Assembly (NCBI GenBank): GCA_049115695.1
Contig: JAGDZR010000013.1
Coordinates: 62,001-126,000 of the forward strand
DNA from: JAGDZR01 sp049115695
Lineage (GTDB): Bacteria > Bacteroidota > Bacteroidia > Cytophagales > Cyclobacteriaceae
Direction of reading: 5' to 3'
DNA length: 64,000 nt
Shown: piece by piece, positions 32,453 through 42,110 of the stretch
How positions within the stretch are numbered: the first letter of the stretch is position 1
How the letters are laid out: every line of letters begins with the position of its first letter
Position numbers and translations under genes: made by a program
The notes under the pieces: model-generated
The model's database searches: none
The model's input: the letters and a program-made list of their open reading frames with translations, nothing else
Told to the model about the DNA's origin: nothing

Positions 32453-35400
32453 TCAATTTACAATCAATTTGCTCACAAATGATTCACCTGTTGATGCTTG
32501 AATCCTGACGACATAAAGACCATTTGTAAATCGATTCCTATCCAATCGTATACTGCCTGGTCCTGAACTTAGTTTTTTTGTCAAGACCACTTTTCCATTC
32601 AAGTCTGCAATGGTCAATATGCCCGTAAGGTTTTCTGGGTAAATCAATTCACTTACTGTTGTCAAAGGATTGGGGAAAATCCCGACATCATCAGCTAGTT
32701 GGTTGCCAAGTGGCATCTCGAGTTCTTTTTGAATGGCCAGGTCATCAATCGCCCAACCCCATGCTTGCAAACCAGGATCTGAGAAGAGCCTGAAACGGAT
32801 GAGAATTGTATCACCGGGATTAAATGTGTTGAGAAGATCAATCTCATGCTCTTTGAGCAATGACTGATCTCCGGCCTCATTGCTTTCATAAGTTGCTAGC
32901 CAGTTGGGATCATAGCTGGCATCATATCCAGGTGCAAGTGGTTGCCAATTTGTGCCATCTGTTGATCCTTCCACTACAACGTAATCATAGAATTCAGGAT
33001 CAGGAAAACTGATTCCTGCCTTTCCGGTCTCAATAATGGCAACATCTTTATACTTCATCCATGCAGCTTGATCAGAGATGATAATGGGTGTTTTCAGGAC
33101 ATAAATCAAATCTGTAGCCGCTGGATAATTATGGGAAGAATGAATAGCAGCGTCATCAAATCCTGCTGTCTTCTGAATGTCAAACCCATTTCCAATCAGC
33201 TCGTCCAGTGCGTTGTTGAACGTTTGCACATATCCATCTGCTGGTTCTTTGGTATCGAATAGCAATGTGTTAACTGCTTGTGACTCATAGGATCTACCAT
33301 TTAGAAATGCAACGGTTTTCAGGTTGAAGAAACCATCGACCCTGGGATTGGTCAATTTACGATTTTCTATTCCTTTTTCATTTTGACCGACAGTTAGTAT
33401 CGTACTGCCATTCAGGATTATTTGAGTGCTGTCGAAAACATCAGTGAACACAACTTCGAGCTGCATTTTTCCATCAGGGGCTATGAAAGCACGGTTTACA
33501 ACAGGAGCAAATACTATTTCAGTCTCCAGATCCGGACTTGTGATCGTCCAGATGCCTCTTCCAAATGTAGCGATGATCAGCTGGTCATCCTGAGATTTCA
33601 CGTCACTGATTTTCACAGGAGGCATTTGAGTAATCAAATGCCAGGATGCTCCATTATCTTCACTTTCAATGATCCCGATTTCACTTCCCACCCAAATTCG
33701 ATTAGGGTTGGCAGGAAATACGAAAATGCAACTGACTGCTACATCTGGAAATCCGCGTGATGGCCCACCATCGAAACCTGAAATGTCAGTCCAGGTTTTT
33801 CCAAGATCATTCGTTCGCAAAACTTTTGCTCTCCCTTTGAAGGAAAAGAGTGCAAACCCAGTGCTGTCCTTGGCAGGATGAGTACCAATGCCTGAAATTG
33901 AACCTAGCGTAGTACCAGCTGGGACTGAAGTGTTTGCCCAAGACTCACCTCCATTTGTAGAAACAACCAGGTTGCCAAAATTGTCCATTCGTGATCCCGC
34001 CCAGACAATATTTGAATTAGCGTACGAAACCTCAATGTTCGACGTACTACCAAAGGTCCAGCCGGAGGCGTTCACGGTGTTCATTTTCCAGTTATCACCA
34101 AAGTCCTCTGAGCTATATACTCCCCGGGAGCCTACCGCATACACTTTGTCCGGACTGCTCCTGCTGTTGACAAGCCTTGTTAGGAACGGGCCATCATCTT
34201 CAGTAATGCCATTGTCAGCAATTCTCCAGTTGGAACCTCCATCAGAAGATTTCACAAATAGGTTATTGTAAACACTCGCAAGGATTAAATCTTCATCTCG
34301 GTTGTTCCATAGTGTTTCAAACCCATCTCCATAGAAGACGAAATCAAAATTGGAACTTGCGGAAGAAGTTTCTCCTTCGGCAGTGACCCAGGTTCCATTG
34401 TCCTGCATACCCCCAATGTATCGGTCTTGTCCGGGCATTTTATCAGCACTATAGAACTGTGTAGTGTTATAGCCAAAGCTGACGTACTCAAAGTCATTAT
34501 TTGCCACACCAGGGTCTGATGACAATTTACTTCGGTAAAGTCCACCATCATTCGCAACGAGCAAACGAAATGATCGATCGGTACTATCAAGGTTAGTAAT
34601 GAGAAGATTGTGATGATCAGGGTGAATGCCATCTTCATGCCTTTCCAGGTCCTGCCGGTTGGCATTATTGCCTTCATATTGATCTCGCGAATCAGAAATA
34701 TTGAAAGAACTTCTGAAAATTCTTTCATTCGATTTTTTATCCACCAGCAATGTGGATATGGGCAAATTATCCGGATTGAATGATGCACCTTGTGCCAGCA
34801 CAGGCCAAAAGAAGGCAGCTTGTCTGTACTCATGCCCTCCATTCATGGCAATCAGCGAATCTGGAATCGTGTCATATGGAATGAGGTGTGCAAAAATATA
34901 ATCTCGTGAATGTTCTGTTGGATCAGCACCAGTAGTATTTTCTCCAATCAGATCCCAAACATCATTTCGTTGTTGATCCCTAAATGAGACCATTAGTTGT
35001 TGATTTTTGGTGACATCCCACACCTGGAAGGGAACTTCAACATATCCTCTATAAGCATAATCTTCAGGAGGGACCCCTGAACCCATACTCCGCGGGACGA
35101 TAAATTGATAAGCAAGTTGAGTTCCTTGTCCAAATCGAAACTCAATGCTATTCATGCTATCAGCACCTGGTATGTCCATCAAGCCTTCGAAGTAGTCTCC
35201 TCCAAAGTTGATCAACTCCATAAACTGATCGGTTTGTCCAGGATCATACTCGAAATAGCTGCCGGCCGTGACACTGTCAGTGGTTGAAAATTTCCATAAA
35301 TCCACACCACCAACATACACAGTGTTTTTATCAAACGGATGCGCCAAAATGGTGTTATCATACCATCCCTGACCATCCAGAAAATCAAGTGTTCCTTCCA

Positions 35401-36445
35401 GTTCGGCAAGAATATTCCAAACCTGACCTCCATTTTTACTTAGGTATAAATCCGAGTTCGAGCCGGAAACGGCCCCATTTACAGAAGCCCAAAGATAATT
35501 TTCATCGATGGATGAAATGGCAAGTTCAATTCGCCCATTGGGATTCATTCCCGCACTACTTTCTTCCCATGTCAACCCAGCGTCTGTGGATTTGATCACG
35601 CCCTTTCCAAACAGTGCTGCATATTGAATATTGAAGTTGGAGGGAGCATAAATGATCTGATCAACTCGATCTCGTTCAGAGTAGAAAACCTTAAGCCAAT
35701 TCTGTCCTCCATCTATTGATTTGTAAATCGCTGATGCGAAATCACCCCAGACAGATGATTGTGTGGCAACAAGCACATGATTGGCATCATTAGGATCAAC
35801 GACTATCCGACCGATGTTTTGCACTTCAGGAAATGTAGCCGGGCTTAGCACCTGCTGCCAGGATTCTCCGTGATCTGTAGATTTGAATAATCCTGCTCCG
35901 TCGACATCATCTGTGAAAAATTCTCCTGTTCCTAGGTACATAATGTCAGGATTGGAAGGAGCAATGACGATGCTACTACTCCCCAGATTGGGAAGGCCAT
36001 TCGATTTTAGCACCCATTGCTGTCCACCATCGATGGTTTTCCAGACACCTCCTGATGCTGAACTGGCAAACCAGGTAAGTTCATTGGGATCAGTGGGATC
36101 GATCGCTACACCCCGTGTACGTCCCGCGATATTTCCAGGACCTCTTTCGACAAAGGTATAATTGCTGGATGTCCGTGCCTTAGCTGCTCTTTGAATGGAC
36201 TTTTCGTACTCCTCAAGCACATCATTTGGGCCATAATCGGGCTTGGTACGATCAGAAGGGGTTCGCTTTTCACGTTCAATTTCCGCATACTTTTCAGGAT
36301 GACCTTGTATTCTTTTATATCTGAACCTGAGCTCTTGGTATCGGTCGTTCATCTCCTGCTGACTTATATGAGAATTAGTCTGCCAAATCAATGGTATAAT
36401 CAAGGCTAGTAATAGTGCTGAGGGTAGGGAATATTTCTTCCTCAT
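32453..36445 (-). CDS. Large T9SS-secreted BNR/sortilin-like repeat protein
   Basis: 1330 residues. Signal peptide, a charged N-terminal segment with ENERYQELRF-like helices, then many BNR/VPS10-type blades with SxDGGxxW cores (TIDGGQQWVLK, STDHGESWQQ, SSDGGSNWR, SEDNGASWHL). An insertion of about 200 residues (roughly 400-620) separates the propeller halves. After the blades come a beta-sandwich region and a C-terminal T9SS type A sorting domain (VGIFPNPLTT ... GLYVVRIQ ... SKLIVN). It should be exported through the outer membrane and surface-attached or released. BNR similarity alone does not prove hydrolase activity; no catalytic residues could be assigned. Confidence 0.9.
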   Translation of the reverse strand: MRKKYSLPSALLLALIIPLIWQTNSHISQQEMNDRYQELRFRYKRIQGHPEKYAEIEREKRTPSDRTKPDYGPNDVLEEYEKSIQRAAKARTSSNYTFVERGPGNIAGRTRGVAIDPTDPNELTWFASSASGGVWKTIDGGQQWVLKSNGLPNLGSSSIVIAPSNPDIMYLGTGEFFTDDVDGAGLFKSTDHGESWQQVLSPATFPEVQNIGRIVVDPNDANHVLVATQSSVWGDFASAIYKSIDGGQNWLKVFYSERDRVDQIIYAPSNFNIQYAALFGKGVIKSTDAGLTWEESSAGMNPNGRIELAISSIDENYLWASVNGAVSGSNSDLYLSKNGGQVWNILAELEGTLDFLDGQGWYDNTILAHPFDKNTVYVGGVDLWKFSTTDSVTAGSYFEYDPGQTDQFMELINFGGDYFEGLMDIPGADSMNSIEFRFGQGTQLAYQFIVPRSMGSGVPPEDYAYRGYVEVPFQVWDVTKNQQLMVSFRDQQRNDVWDLIGENTTGADPTEHSRDYIFAHLIPYDTIPDSLIAMNGGHEYRQAAFFWPVLAQGASFNPDNLPISTLLVDKKSNERIFRSSFNISDSRDQYEGNNANRQDLERHEDGIHPDHHNLLITNLDSTDRSFRLLVANDGGLYRSKLSSDPGVANNDFEYVSFGYNTTQFYSADKMPGQDRYIGGMQDNGTWVTAEGETSSASSNFDFVFYGDGFETLWNNRDEDLILASVYNNLFVKSSDGGSNWRIADNGITEDDGPFLTRLVNSRSSPDKVYAVGSRGVYSSEDFGDNWKMNTVNASGWTFGSTSNIEVSYANSNIVWAGSRMDNFGNLVVSTNGGESWANTSVPAGTTLGSISGIGTHPAKDSTGFALFSFKGRAKVLRTNDLGKTWTDISGFDGGPSRGFPDVAVSCIFVFPANPNRIWVGSEIGIIESEDNGASWHLITQMPPVKISDVKSQDDQLIIATFGRGIWTITSPDLETEIVFAPVVNRAFIAPDGKMQLEVVFTDVFDSTQIILNGSTILTVGQNEKGIENRKLTNPRVDGFFNLKTVAFLNGRSYESQAVNTLLFDTKEPADGYVQTFNNALDELIGNGFDIQKTAGFDDAAIHSSHNYPAATDLIYVLKTPIIISDQAAWMKYKDVAIIETGKAGISFPDPEFYDYVVVEGSTDGTNWQPLAPGYDASYDPNWLATYESNEAGDQSLLKEHEIDLLNTFNPGDTILIRFRLFSDPGLQAWGWAIDDLAIQKELEMPLGNQLADDVGIFPNPLTTVSELIYPENLTGILTIADLNGKVVLTKKLSSGPGSIRLDRNRFTNGLYVVRIQASTGESFVSKLIVN

Positions 36446-36569
36446 CTAGTCAGTTAATAATAATGGATGGCCTATTTATTGTTAAAACAGTTAACGAAAT
36501 TAATTGTTTTCGTGAGTAACATCATTACCTGAGATACTTAACGATTGATTTGTCTGCTTTCTTCTACTC

Positions 36570-36600
36570 TTGAAGTAAAAAAAGTGTTCGTGTACATTTG
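36570..36600 (+). promoter_or_regulatory. Strong Bacteroidota promoter for the Nudix gene, near leaderless
   Basis: TTG at 36570-36572, 20-base spacer, TACATTTG at 36593-36600, an exact match to TAnnTTTG. The Nudix ATG at 36606 is only 6 bases beyond the -7 box, so the transcript should begin at or within a few bases of the start codon. Confidence 0.65.
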
Positions 36601-36605
36601 CAGGC

Positions 36606-37145
36606 ATGGAAAATCCCTGGCAAAAGCAAAACGGAAAAATTATTTATGACAATCCCTGGATCACGCTGGAGGAGGATGAAGTGATTAATCCTGGAGGAGG
36701 GAAGGGCATTTACGGTAAGGTGCATTTTAAAAATTTAGCTATAGGCATAGTCCCAATTGATGAAGACCTCAATACCTGGTTGGTTGGTCAATGGAGATAC
36801 CCGTTAGACGCGTATTCATGGGAAATCCCTATGGGTGGAGGTCCATTGGGAATTGACCCCTTGATTTCCGCTAAGCGCGAGCTTAAGGAAGAAACAGGAC
36901 TTATTGCAGGAAAATGGACGGAGTTCCTGACCATGCATTTGTCAAACTCAGTAAGTGATGAAGTTGGATATGCATATTTGGCTGAAGAGTTGACAGCAGG
37001 TGAAACAGAATTTGAAGAGACCGAGCAACTTGACATTAGAAAGCTTCCTCTGTCAGAAGCTTATCAAATGTGCATGGATGGTTTGATTACTGATAGTCTC
37101 AGTCTTGCTTCGCTACTCAAACTGGGAAGAATTTATAAGTTCTGA
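36606..37145 (+). CDS. Nudix hydrolase (ADP-ribose pyrophosphatase-like)
   Basis: 179 residues. The Nudix box is largely intact: MGGGP, then RELKEETG with Arg91, Glu92, Glu95 and Glu96 supplying the metal site. The upstream Glu of the box (eight positions before the Arg) is Ile83 here. The fold and the WEIPMGGG context resemble ADP-ribose/nucleoside-diphosphate-sugar pyrophosphatases. Cytosolic. Fifty-three bases separate it from the permease gene, with a strong inverted repeat in between. Confidence 0.9.
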   Translation: MENPWQKQNGKIIYDNPWITLEEDEVINPGGGKGIYGKVHFKNLAIGIVPIDEDLNTWLVGQWRYPLDAYSWEIPMGGGPLGIDPLISAKRELKEETGLIAGKWTEFLTMHLSNSVSDEVGYAYLAEELTAGETEFEETEQLDIRKLPLSEAYQMCMDGLITDSLSLASLLKLGRIYKF

Positions 37146-37160
37146 GATGCAACATTTGAC

Positions 37161-37196
37161 TTCAGGGTGTTGTCTCTTGCTAATAAACACCCTGAA
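37161..37196 (+). promoter_or_regulatory. 11-bp perfect inverted repeat abutting the permease start codon
   Basis: TTCAGGGTGTT (37161-37171) and AACACCCTGAA (37186-37196) are perfectly complementary across a 14-base loop. The repeat ends 2 bases before the ATG at 37199 and has no T-run, so it is not a normal terminator. It could be an operator or an RNA hairpin that hides the ribosome-binding region. Confidence 0.55.
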
Positions 37197-37198
37197 AA

Positions 37199-39589
37199 AT
37201 GCTCAAGAACTATCTAAAAATTGCTTTCCGCAACCTAACCAAAAGGAAAGCCTATACGGTCATTAACCTATTGGGACTGACCATAGGAATGGTAGCCTGT
37301 CTCATCATTTTCCTATTTGTCAGGCAGGAAATGTCCTATGATTCATTTCATTCGAATTCGGAGCGCATCTTTAGAGTTGGTCGATCCATGACAATCAGTG
37401 GCCAACATTCAGCATTCGTAGTTTCCAATTACTCAATGGCAGATTTGATGGAGGAAAACATTCCTGAATTGGAGACTGTTGTGCGAATATCCAGAACGGA
37501 TGGCTGGGTCAGTAACAAAGACAGAAGTGTAAAATTCGAAGAGCGCAGTTTCTTTTATGGTGAGCCCGAGCTCTTCGAGCTCTTCGACTTTGACTTTGAG
37601 TCAGGCAATCCTCAAACAGCCCTGGATGCACCAAACAAGGTTGTGATTACCTCACAAACGGCAGAAAAATATTTTGGTAATCAAGAGCCAATAGGTCAAC
37701 TCATTGTTTTGGACGATACCAGGGAATTTATCGTTACAGCAGTCGTAAAGGAGTGGCCTGACAATTCGCATTTTCATTTCGATTTTATTGCTTCATTGAG
37801 TTCAACGAAGAATTGGTATGGGGAGGAAATGTTTAATCATTGGGGAAATGTATGGGTCTATGTATATGGCATGACAAAGGGTGACCTTGATCCGACGATT
37901 CTTCAAACGAAAATCCGGCAGACTGCATATGAGTTGGGGCCTCCAACATTGGAGCAGCTCAATGTTGATTTTTTTGTGCAACCCTTGAAAGACATTCACT
38001 TAAAGTCGGATTATGATGGAGAACTGGAACAAAACGGCAGCCTGGTTTTTGTTCGGGTTTTCATCGCTGTTGGGTTACTCATCTTACTTATTGCATGTTT
38101 CAATTTCGTAAACCTGGCTACTGCAAGAGCTTCCTGGAGAGCGAAAGAGGTAGGCTTAAGAAAGGTAGTTGGTGCTGAGAAGTCACAGCTGGTGGGACAA
38201 TTTCTCGGAGAATCGGTACTCGTGACAATTATGTCGTTAATCATGGCGATTGGTCTATTTGCATTGATATTGCCCTATTTCAACGCATATAGTCTTAAGG
38301 CGATTGCTTTCAGTGACCTATTCGACCCAGTTGTTTTCATCTTTATAGTATTATCGATTTTGGTGATTGGATTAGCTGCTGGGAGTTTTCCAGCCTTCAT
38401 TTTGTCACGTTTCGAACCATTGAAAGTACTGAAAGGCAATAGTAATACTGGGAACTCCAAATTGGCATCCAATCTCAGACGCGCGCTGGTTGTTATTCAG
38501 TTTTCCATTTCGATTTGTCTTGTTGTGGCCAGCTTCACGATTTATGCGCAAATGGATTTTATGAAAAATAAGTCTCTTGGATTTGCCAAGGAAGAAGTGG
38601 TCGTGATAGACCTGTACAACAAAGATCTCCAATCCAAGGGTCAGATTTTGAAGGAACAGTTGAGTTCGCTTAATCAGGTAAGTGAGGTAGCATCAACCTC
38701 TGATACACCTCCGTCAAGATTGAATTCCTGGTGGATCAAAGATTTATCAAATCCAGAGGCCTCCAAGGAGTTGTTACCCTTGGTAGCTGTTGACCATTCA
38801 TTTGTAGAGACGATGAAAATTGAGGTTCATGAAGGCCGTGATTTTGATCCATCATTTGAATCAGACAATGATGCGATTGTGCTTAATCAGAAAGCTGTTG
38901 AATTCCTTGGAATGGAAAACCCAGTAGGTAAAACACTAGAGCTGAATGAAGGCCAAAAGCAGGTAAAAGTCATAGGTGTATTAAAAGATTTCCATTTCAA
39001 TAGCTTACATAGTGAGATCACACCTGTGATGTTGTATATGCATCCGAGATGGTATGATAAACTGGTTGTCAGACTCAATAAAGGAAGTTTGTCCCAAAGC
39101 GTATCGATGATTGAAGAGACATGGGCCGAAATCAACCCATCCTGGCAGATGAGCTTGAGTTTTCTGGATCAGGAAGTGGAGCGGGCTTACTTTGCTGAAG
39201 ACCGATTTGGTCAATTGATCTTGATCTTTTCGATTTTGGCATTGGCAATTGGCATGTTGGGACTTTTTGGTCTGGCGAGCTTTGTTGCAGAGCAGAAGAC
39301 TAAAGAGATTGGTATCAGAAAAGTGATGGGTGCCAGTATTCCTCAAGTGATATGGATTCAATATCGAATGTTCATCGGGCCACTACTCCTGGCTTTCCTG
39401 ATTGCTGTGCCAGTAGCACAGTATTTTATGTCAGGTTGGCTTGAGCAATTTGCATATCGCATTCCTCTATACTGGTGGATTTTCGTGATTGGAGGCTTAA
39501 TTACTATGGCGATTTCTTTGAGTACTGTGGGAATTCAGTCATCTCGAGCTGCCAGAAAGAATCCGGTAGATACGCTGAGATACGAGTGA
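37199..39589 (+). CDS. ABC transporter permease, FtsX/MacB type
   Basis: 796 residues. N-terminal LKIAFRNLTKRKAYTVINLLGLTIG is the standard start of Bacteroidota MacB-like permeases. One helix, a large MacB periplasmic domain (to about 275), three helices of FtsX domain 1 (EVGLRKVVGAEKSQLVGQFL), a second periplasmic domain, and a final FtsX domain (IGIRKVMGASIPQVIWIQY) ending NPVDTLRYE. Such permeases need an ATPase and often a HlyD/TolC pair; none is adjacent. A matching ATPase lies at 50958. The hairpin just upstream of the ATG suggests tight control. Confidence 0.93.
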   Translation: MLKNYLKIAFRNLTKRKAYTVINLLGLTIGMVACLIIFLFVRQEMSYDSFHSNSERIFRVGRSMTISGQHSAFVVSNYSMADLMEENIPELETVVRISRTDGWVSNKDRSVKFEERSFFYGEPELFELFDFDFESGNPQTALDAPNKVVITSQTAEKYFGNQEPIGQLIVLDDTREFIVTAVVKEWPDNSHFHFDFIASLSSTKNWYGEEMFNHWGNVWVYVYGMTKGDLDPTILQTKIRQTAYELGPPTLEQLNVDFFVQPLKDIHLKSDYDGELEQNGSLVFVRVFIAVGLLILLIACFNFVNLATARASWRAKEVGLRKVVGAEKSQLVGQFLGESVLVTIMSLIMAIGLFALILPYFNAYSLKAIAFSDLFDPVVFIFIVLSILVIGLAAGSFPAFILSRFEPLKVLKGNSNTGNSKLASNLRRALVVIQFSISICLVVASFTIYAQMDFMKNKSLGFAKEEVVVIDLYNKDLQSKGQILKEQLSSLNQVSEVASTSDTPPSRLNSWWIKDLSNPEASKELLPLVAVDHSFVETMKIEVHEGRDFDPSFESDNDAIVLNQKAVEFLGMENPVGKTLELNEGQKQVKVIGVLKDFHFNSLHSEITPVMLYMHPRWYDKLVVRLNKGSLSQSVSMIEETWAEINPSWQMSLSFLDQEVERAYFAEDRFGQLILIFSILALAIGMLGLFGLASFVAEQKTKEIGIRKVMGASIPQVIWIQYRMFIGPLLLAFLIAVPVAQYFMSGWLEQFAYRIPLYWWIFVIGGLITMAISLSTVGIQSSRAARKNPVDTLRYE

Positions 39590-39736
39590 TTCATTGTCCA
39601 TAACCAAATTTCATATTCAATCAACAAACATTGTTGTAACAGAAATAGCGAGGTAGCAAGTAGGCAAGCCTTTTTTAGTGACCTCAACCAGTGATGTACG
39701 GTTTATTGTGAAAGGAATTCCTAATTTCGCAACCCC

Positions 39737-41044
39737 ATGAACCTCAAACAACACTTGTCCAAAACAGTCACCTTGGCCTATCCGGTCATGATAGGTCAAC
39801 TTGGTCATATCCTGGTTTCTGTGGCCGACACAGCCATGGTTGGACGTGTTGGTGTGATACCGCTAGCAGGAGCTACGTTCGCCGGGACGATCTATCATGC
39901 GCTATTGCTTTTTGGGATAGGAGTCAGTTATGCCATAACACCCTTGGTTGCGGCAGCAAAAAAAGGAGACCGTGCACTTGTGCATGGCTATTTGCAAAAT
40001 GCCTTAATCTTAAATGGACTGCTCGGACTCCTGCTTTTTGGATTAGGATACGGTCTTACTCATTTCCTGGATTTATTTGGTCAGGAGGAGGCGGTTGTAG
40101 AAGCTGCAGGTCCTTATTTACTGATTGTCCTGGGGTCTTTAATTCCACTGATGATCTTTCAAACCTTTCGTCAATATGCAGAGGGCCTTTCTGATACATT
40201 AAACCCCATGGTGGTGTCTATTGTGTCAAACCTGATCAATGTTGGACTCAACTATATGTTGATTTTTGGACACTTAGGTTTTGAACCTATGGGACTCAAT
40301 GGCGCTGGCTATGCCACATTCATCTCACGAGTAGTGATGGTGCTGATGATCATGATGCTCACAAGATCCAAATGGAGAGGATTGAGTTTAGGGATAGATT
40401 TTGTGAAAATCAAAAGACTTTTCAAATTGGGGATTCCATCTGGGATGCAATATTTATTTGAAGTTGGTGCTTTTGCAACTGCAGCTATAATGGTCGGTTG
40501 GATTGGCGCAGCTGAGTTAGCAGCTCATCAAATAGCACTTAATATTGCAGCGGTAAGTTATATGGCTGCAACAGGAATAGCCTCGGCAGCAACTATCAGA
40601 GTAGGCAATCAGATGGGAAGTAGAGATAAAAATGCCTTGAGATTGGCCGGCAATAGTGCTTTTGGTCTGGCTGCCTCATTCATGGGCATCACTGGATTGG
40701 TGTTTATTATTTTCAACAGCGCCTTGGCTGGCTTATATGTCGAGGATCAGTATGTGGTTTCCGTTGCTGCGCAACTATTAATAGTAGCTGCAGCATTTCA
40801 AGTTTCTGATGGATTACAATCAGTTGGATTAGGTGTGCTAAGAGGCCTTACTGATGTTAAAGTTCCTACCGCCATCACATTTATGGCTTACTGGGTCTTT
40901 GCTATTCCTGCAGGATACGTGCTTGGATTTGTATTTGAGTTGGGGGTGCTGGGCATATGGTACGCACTGGCTTCAGCGCTTACAATAGCTGCCATATTTC
41001 ATATGCTCCGATTTAGATCGCTCGTAAGGCGGTTAGGGTTTTAG
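39737..41044 (+). CDS. MATE family efflux transporter
   Basis: 435 residues with twelve membrane helices in two homologous halves. LAYPVMIGQLGHILVSVADTAMVGR and the second-half GIPSGMQYLFEVGAFATAAIMVGW are typical of NorM-type MATE exporters, which couple Na+ or H+ entry to drug or metabolite export. Monocistronic; the preceding 147-base gap shows no clear promoter. Confidence 0.93.
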   Translation: MNLKQHLSKTVTLAYPVMIGQLGHILVSVADTAMVGRVGVIPLAGATFAGTIYHALLLFGIGVSYAITPLVAAAKKGDRALVHGYLQNALILNGLLGLLLFGLGYGLTHFLDLFGQEEAVVEAAGPYLLIVLGSLIPLMIFQTFRQYAEGLSDTLNPMVVSIVSNLINVGLNYMLIFGHLGFEPMGLNGAGYATFISRVVMVLMIMMLTRSKWRGLSLGIDFVKIKRLFKLGIPSGMQYLFEVGAFATAAIMVGWIGAAELAAHQIALNIAAVSYMAATGIASAATIRVGNQMGSRDKNALRLAGNSAFGLAASFMGITGLVFIIFNSALAGLYVEDQYVVSVAAQLLIVAAAFQVSDGLQSVGLGVLRGLTDVKVPTAITFMAYWVFAIPAGYVLGFVFELGVLGIWYALASALTIAAIFHMLRFRSLVRRLGF

Positions 41045-41067
41045 AAGAATTCGCTTGCCCTGCCGAG

Positions 41068-42108
41068 CTAGTCCTTGTACAAATCAGGTTTTTCTAATAA
41101 CATCCTTAGGCTTTGTTCAACCAAAGCACCCATGCTATCACAATTCTCAAATGCTGGTTCCTCATAGAATTCGCTCAATTCCTTTCGAAGCAGCATCACA
41201 TTTTCAATGGGGGCGATTTGTTCGTGCTTCATTGCAGCTAGCAGGTCATTGACTCTATCACGATCTACTTTAATCCGATTGGCTATCATGGAACGCTCTT
41301 CTCTCATGTACTGACGCATGGTTTCAGGTGTCATCATCGAAAGGCCGAGTTCAATAATCGGATTGTTTTGTTTATAGTATTTAGGCTGATAAATGTTTTT
41401 GCGGCCTTCATATGACTGTTGATCAAAATCAATTGCCCTCAGGCGGTAATCTACTTCCTCAAAATCAGGTGTGATATTGATCACAAAGTTACTGGAGTGC
41501 ATATCGCCCAACAGTCTGACAAAACAACGTTCGTTGAACTTAACAAATTCTTTTGCTACACGAATTCTATTCAGATTTGGATCATCAAGGTACGTGCGAA
41601 TAAACTGCTCACCAGGAATACCTATGATATGCTCCTCGATGATCGTATCTAAATGAACAAAATAGGAAATCCTATTTGGAGAAAGTAAATACTCCAACTC
41701 CAATCCATAAATCCTGGAGGCATCAGCGTGCTTCACATAGAAGTAGTCAAAGTTGTCGTTGATTTGATTCAACATACGAATGCGAAACGGCTGTGTGTTG
41801 CCATAGACGCACAAATCGACCCGGTCAACTACCAGGTGCTTCATTTCCCGCATGTCACCACCGGACTTGAGTTTTGAGTAAATGTCCTTAAGAGAATGGT
41901 GAACTTCCTTCATTTCATCCTGTGGATAGAAGACAGTTTCCCAAAAGGTATCATTGCCATGGCTATCATAAAGAGGAATTGAGTTGTCGTATCTGGTGAG
42001 ATCATTGTACTCAATGGACAAGTCTACATCCACCGCATATCTTCTCAGGTATGTTCTGAGCTCCGGACTAATGGGATATGTAAGTTTCTTTTTGGAAATC
42101 AGTGCCAT
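41068..42108 (-). CDS. Kinase-like (APH/atypical kinase fold) protein
   Basis: 346 residues, no signal peptide. I do not recognise a named family. LLGDMHSSNFVI at 199-210 resembles the aminoglycoside-phosphotransferase catalytic loop (GDxHxxN: Asp202, His204, Asn207), and AIDFDQ at 225-230 resembles the metal-binding IDxD motif. Upstream, VKHADA (Lys126) and TIIEEHIIG look like an N-lobe and hinge. This suggests phosphorylation of a small molecule, sugar or lipid glycan (inference). The start is 3 bases after the glycosyltransferase stop, so they form an operon. Confidence 0.6.
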   Translation of the reverse strand: MALISKKKLTYPISPELRTYLRRYAVDVDLSIEYNDLTRYDNSIPLYDSHGNDTFWETVFYPQDEMKEVHHSLKDIYSKLKSGGDMREMKHLVVDRVDLCVYGNTQPFRIRMLNQINDNFDYFYVKHADASRIYGLELEYLLSPNRISYFVHLDTIIEEHIIGIPGEQFIRTYLDDPNLNRIRVAKEFVKFNERCFVRLLGDMHSSNFVINITPDFEEVDYRLRAIDFDQQSYEGRKNIYQPKYYKQNNPIIELGLSMMTPETMRQYMREERSMIANRIKVDRDRVNDLLAAMKHEQIAPIENVMLLRKELSEFYEEPAFENCDSMGALVEQSLRMLLEKPDLYKD

Positions 42109-42110
42109 GG

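Noticed and set aside
32453..36445. Sialidase or glycosyl hydrolase annotation for the BNR protein
   Set aside because: BNR blades alone are structural; no sialidase Arg triad or catalytic Glu/Asp pair could be identified.
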